This document shows positions 5,444 through 9,212 of a DNA stretch of 9,212 nucleotides, in pieces. The notes below the pieces were generated by a model, which did not search any database, was not told the origin of the DNA, and saw only the letters and a program-made list of their open reading frames with translations. Source of the DNA: Actinobacteria bacterium UBA2184 (GTDB lineage Bacteria; Actinomycetota; Coriobacteriia; Anaerosomatales; Anaerosomataceae); the NCBI GenBank assembly GCA_002328745.1, contig DCVQ01000028.1, positions 8,945-18,156 of the forward strand, given 5' to 3'. Positions within the stretch are counted from its first letter, which is position 1. Each line of letters opens with the position of its first letter. The translations under genes and the position numbers were made by a program.

Positions 5444-5452
5444 AGTGTATCA
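5444..5452 (-). promoter_or_regulatory. Extended -10 promoter element for the structured RNA
   Basis: On the minus strand TGATACACT reads as TG-n-TACACT, an extended -10 with a 4/6 match to TATAAT. It ends 6 bases before position 5437, the first base of the RNA's closing stem, which is the expected distance to a transcription start. No good -35 is visible 16-18 bases upstream, as is common for extended -10 promoters. It lies in the short gap after the comF stop codon. Confidence 0.45.
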
Positions 5453-5487
5453 GGTGGCGACCCGGCGTGCCTTCTCGCGGCGCCGTC

Positions 5488-6240
5488 TCAGCCCGGGCTG
5501 CCCGCGTCCCGCATGCTGCGCGCCACCGCGAGCGCTCGCACCTCGCCGACGCCGGCCGACCGCAGCGTGCGCGCCGCGGCGTCGAGCGTGGCGCCGGTGG
5601 TGAGCACGTCGTCGACGAGCGCGATGCGCCTCGGAAGCGGATTGCGGCCTGCGAGCACATCGGGCGCGAGCGCGAAGCTCCCCTGGCGGTTGGCGAAGCG
5701 CTCGCCTCGCCCGAGCGCACGCTGGTCGGAACGAGGCGCCGAGCGCAGCAGACGCACGACCGGCAGCCCGGTGGCTGCGCCCAGCGCGCGCGTGAGGTCG
5801 AGAGCGTGATCGAAGCCGCGGCGGCGAACGGCCGCCGGCGTTGCCGGCACGGGCACGAGCGCGTCGTCGGCGCGCAGCCAGCCGTCGGCGACCTCGCCGA
5901 GCAGCGCGGCCAGCACGCCCGCGTACCGGCGTTCGCCGCCGTCCTTGAGCGCCACGATCGCCCGCGAGACCGGCGGCTCGAGCCGCGCCGCGCAGCGGGC
6001 GGCAGCGAACGCGAAGAGCCGGCCGCCGCACTCGGCGCACGCGTGAGGTCCCTCCGCGACCCGCCCCTCCGCGCCGCCCTCGGGAGAACCCGGCGCGCCG
6101 CATCGCGGGCAGGCCGACGCCGGGTCGATGCGCGGGATCTCGCGGGCGCATTGCTCGCACAGGAGGGTGCCCGGCCATCCGCAGCCCGCGCAGGCGGGCG
6201 GAAAGACCAGGTCGAGCACGCAGGAGAGCAGTCCCGGCAC
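5488..6240 (-). CDS. comF: ComF family phosphoribosyltransferase-like protein
   Basis: A 250-residue ComFC/GntX-type protein. The N-terminus carries four CxxC pairs (Cys17/20, 28/31, 44/47, 68/71), a zinc-ribbon region. The C-terminal phosphoribosyltransferase-like domain has RRRGFDHALDL (139-149), the SDQRALGRGERFANRQGSF block (171-189) and the PRPP-binding loop ALVDDVLTTGATLD (207-220). In competent bacteria ComF proteins help bring in single-stranded DNA; their catalytic role is unsettled, and no ComFA helicase is visible here. The start is GTG at 6240, preceded by AGGGGGG. The length is normal. It is the last gene of the ahcY-mtnA-AEC-comF run and is followed by the structured RNA and, after a transporter operon, hpf; comF close to hpf is a familiar arrangement in Gram-positive genomes. 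Confidence 0.92.
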   Translation of the reverse strand: MPGLLSCVLDLVFPPACAGCGWPGTLLCEQCAREIPRIDPASACPRCGAPGSPEGGAEGRVAEGPHACAECGGRLFAFAAARCAARLEPPVSRAIVALKDGGERRYAGVLAALLGEVADGWLRADDALVPVPATPAAVRRRGFDHALDLTRALGAATGLPVVRLLRSAPRSDQRALGRGERFANRQGSFALAPDVLAGRNPLPRRIALVDDVLTTGATLDAAARTLRSAGVGEVRALAVARSMRDAGSPG

Positions 6241-6245
6241 GCGTC

Positions 6246-6260
6246 CCCCCTCTTCGGGGG
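6246..6260 (-). promoter_or_regulatory. Hairpin covering the comF ribosome binding site
   Basis: ccccc (6246-6250) and ggggg (6256-6260) can pair around a 5-base loop. On the minus strand the G-run forming the 3' arm is also the comF Shine-Dalgarno, 5-9 bases before the GTG start. Folding would hide it; ribosomes ending at the upstream TGA (6270-6268) could open it, giving translational coupling. The stem is short, so this is suggestive only. Confidence 0.35.
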
Positions 6261-6267
6261 CGCGCCG

Positions 6268-7179
6268 TCAGCCGATGAGCAGCTGCATGAGCGGGATGGC
6301 GAGCACGGCCCCCATCATCGTCACCAATATCGCCGACGCGATGAAGTCGGTGTCGAGCTTGAACCGCTCGCCCATGATCATCAGGAGCATCATCGTGGGC
6401 ACGCCGGCCTCGAGCACTGCGATGCGCACCGACGCGACGTCAGCCAGCAGCAGCGAGCCGAGACCGAGCGCCACCAGCGGCAGCGCGACGAGCTTCACGG
6501 CGACTACCACCGTGGCCCGGCCGAGATGCCCGCCGAGCGCGCGCGGCTTCAGGGTGAGCCCCATCGAGATCATGATGAGCGGCACGACTATCTTGCCGAG
6601 GGCGTCCAACCAGGAGATGAGCAGATCCGGAATCGGAACTGAATGCAGGGCGAGCGCGGCCGCAAGCGCGATGAACGGCGGGAACGTCACGATCTCGCGG
6701 AGCGGGTTCACCTTCACGTCGTGCGCGCCGTAGTGGCTCGCGATGAGGGTCCCCACCGAGATCACCGCCGCGGTGTTGCCGAAGACATCCGAGAAGATGG
6801 CGCGCACGAGTCCGGCATCGCCCAGGAGCGCCTGGGCCACCGGATACCCCACGTAGCCGGTGTTGCCGAAGACCGCCACCATGATGAAGGCCCCGGCCGT
6901 GGGTCCCTCGAGCCTCAGCAGCCGCGCGAGAGCCCACGCGAGCGCGAGGCCCACGAGCACCACCATCCAGGCGATGACCGGCAGCATCGCGAATGCCGGA
7001 TCGGGCTCGGCGCGCCACACCGCGGTGAACACGAGCGCGGGGAGCGCGACGTACATGAGGACGCTGTTCAGGGGCCGCGCGTCCTCGGCGGCGAGCACGC
7101 GCGTCACGCGGAGGGCCGCGCCGATGGCCACCCACCCGAGCACGCCCACGATCACCGCGAGCAGGCCGCCGAGGTCCAC
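6268..7179 (-). CDS. AEC-family transporter (auxin efflux carrier / malate permease type)
   Basis: A 303-residue integral membrane protein of about nine to ten hydrophobic segments. Family landmarks are MYVALPALVF (42-51), FGNTGYVGYP (104-113, the bent-helix NxGxxGxP motif) and EAGVPTMMLLMIMGERFKLD (257-276), with two similar halves joined by a polar loop (150-165). AEC proteins move organic anions such as malate or malonate, or small acids and amino-acid derivatives. The substrate here is unknown; the bacterial auxin label is historical. The start is GTG at 7179, 12 bases after the mtnA stop, with only a weak GGGCGG-like site, so translation may depend on coupling to mtnA. Being in a cluster with ahcY and mtnA hints at a substrate linked to sulfur or methionine salvage, but this is only positional. 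Confidence 0.9.
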   Translation of the reverse strand: MDLGGLLAVIVGVLGWVAIGAALRVTRVLAAEDARPLNSVLMYVALPALVFTAVWRAEPDPAFAMLPVIAWMVVLVGLALAWALARLLRLEGPTAGAFIMVAVFGNTGYVGYPVAQALLGDAGLVRAIFSDVFGNTAAVISVGTLIASHYGAHDVKVNPLREIVTFPPFIALAAALALHSVPIPDLLISWLDALGKIVVPLIMISMGLTLKPRALGGHLGRATVVVAVKLVALPLVALGLGSLLLADVASVRIAVLEAGVPTMMLLMIMGERFKLDTDFIASAILVTMMGAVLAIPLMQLLIG

Positions 7180-7191
7180 CGCCCGACCGCC

Positions 7192-8421
<1,230 letters not shown>

Positions 8422-8422
8422 G

Positions 8423-9212
8423 CTAGACGGTGCCCTCCTGCCAGGAGCTCAAGTACTTCTCCTGCTCGTCGGTGAGTTCGTCGATCTCGATGCCCATGCT
8501 CGCGAGCTTGAGGGCGGCGATCTCCTCGTCGATCTCGACGGGGACCTCGTAGACGCCCGCTTCCATCTCGGCGCAGTTCGCCACCATGAACTCGGCGCAC
8601 AGCGCCTGGTTGGCGAAGCTCATGTCCATGACCGAGGCGGGGTGGCCCTCGGCGCACGCGAGGTTCACGAGGCGGCCGTCGGCGAGCAGGAAGACCCTGC
8701 GGCCGTCGGCGAGCACGAACTCCTCCACCAGCGGGCGCACCTCGCGGCTGGAGACAGCCTTGGCGCGCAGGTGCGGGATGTTGATCTCCACGTTGAAGTG
8801 GCCGGAGTTGGCGATGATCGCGCCGTCCTTCATCGCCTCGAAGGCCGGCGAATCGATGACGTTGATGTCGCCGGTGACGGTGACCCAGATGTCGGCCTCG
8901 GCGGCGGCCTTCACCGAAGGCATCACGCGGTAGCCGTCCATCACGGCCTCAAGCGCCTTCAGGGGGTCGATCTCGCAGACGATCACGTTGCCGCCGAGAC
9001 CCTCGGCGCGGTTCGCGATGCCGCGGCCGCACCAGCCGTAGCCCGACACGACGATCGTGCGGCCCGCGATGAGGCGGTTGGTGGCGCGGATGATGCCGTC
9101 GATCGTGGACTGGCCGGTCCCGTAGCGGTTGTCGAAGAGGTGCTTGGTGTTGGCCTCGTTCACGGCGATGGTCGGGTACTTGAGCGCGCCGTCGTCGGCC
9201 ATGGCGGCCAGA
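8423..9212 (-). CDS. ahcY: Adenosylhomocysteinase, C-terminal part
   Basis: About 263 codons of S-adenosyl-L-homocysteine hydrolase; the N-terminal substrate-domain part lies beyond the right edge. The frame stays open to the edge, so the Met at 9202-9200 is internal. The enzyme splits S-adenosylhomocysteine, the by-product of methyl transfer, into homocysteine and adenosine, using bound NAD. Visible landmarks are NEANTKHLFDNRYGTGQS, a family hallmark, then the Rossmann-type dinucleotide loop VSGYGWCGRGIA, VTVTGDINVID, NSGHFNVEI and the C-terminal LTDEQEKYLSSWQEGT. The compact C-terminus, without the long K-x-x-x-x-Y-Y extension of eukaryotic enzymes, resembles the shorter thermophile/archaeal-type branch; that subtype call is inference. 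It leads a close-packed cluster with mtnA one base downstream, joining two branches of S-adenosylmethionine by-product recycling. Confidence 0.95.
   Translation of the reverse strand, partial: LAAMADDGALKYPTIAVNEANTKHLFDNRYGTGQSTIDGIIRATNRLIAGRTIVVSGYGWCGRGIANRAEGLGGNVIVCEIDPLKALEAVMDGYRVMPSVKAAAEADIWVTVTGDINVIDSPAFEAMKDGAIIANSGHFNVEINIPHLRAKAVSSREVRPLVEEFVLADGRRVFLLADGRLVNLACAEGHPASVMDMSFANQALCAEFMVANCAEMEAGVYEVPVEIDEEIAALKLASMGIEIDELTDEQEKYLSSWQEGTV

Noticed and set aside
5165..5487. Known riboswitches (SAM, cobalamin, glutamine/glnA, c-di-GMP, c-di-AMP), RNase P RNA, tmRNA or SRP RNA
   Set aside because: I compared the minus strand with the conserved cores I remember for each class and found no convincing match. 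A covariance search would be decisive.
9200..9202. ATG as the start of the right-edge gene
   Set aside because: The frame continues to the edge, and the protein at this point is mid-domain for adenosylhomocysteinase, so this Met is internal.

Overview
The window is GC-rich (by eye about two thirds G+C). Every gene I can support lies on the minus strand, so transcription runs from the right edge to the left. Frequent GTG starts, strong GGAGG-type ribosome binding sites, two lipoprotein substrate-binding proteins and a long-form ribosome hibernation factor suggest a monoderm, high-GC bacterium. My best guess is an actinomycete relative near the Coriobacteriia; that is inference from protein style only. 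No mobile element, CRISPR array, tRNA or rRNA is visible.

Layout in transcription order. (1) 9212-5488: a tight cluster of ahcY (S-adenosylhomocysteinase, cut by the window edge), mtnA (methylthioribose-1-phosphate isomerase), an AEC-family permease and comF (phosphoribosyltransferase-like competence protein), separated by 1, 12 and 27 bases. The first two belong to recycling of S-adenosylmethionine by-products. (2) 5487-5165: no protein gene, but a roughly 247-base stretch bounded by a perfect 13-bp inverted repeat, packed with small GC-rich hairpins and preceded by an extended -10 promoter element placed so that transcription would begin at the first base of the repeat. I read it as a structured noncoding RNA. 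Its position between comF and the hibernation-factor gene suggests the raiA RNA family. (3) 5164-1085: a polar amino-acid-type ABC importer with two different lipoprotein binding proteins, one permease and one ATPase. The permease carries an extra secreted beta-rich domain at its N-terminus. Hairpins and a promoter-like site between these genes suggest each binding protein is made at its own level. (4) 942-403: hpf/raiA, the long ribosome hibernation factor, with an inverted repeat in its leader and a terminator-like hairpin after it. (5) 169-1: the first 56 codons of an unidentified protein with its own promoter.

The most interesting points are the structured RNA and its separation from hpf by an inserted transporter operon, the fused exodomain on the permease, the second binding protein that lacks the usual ligand-carboxylate arginine, and a roughly 50-residue insertion in MtnA.
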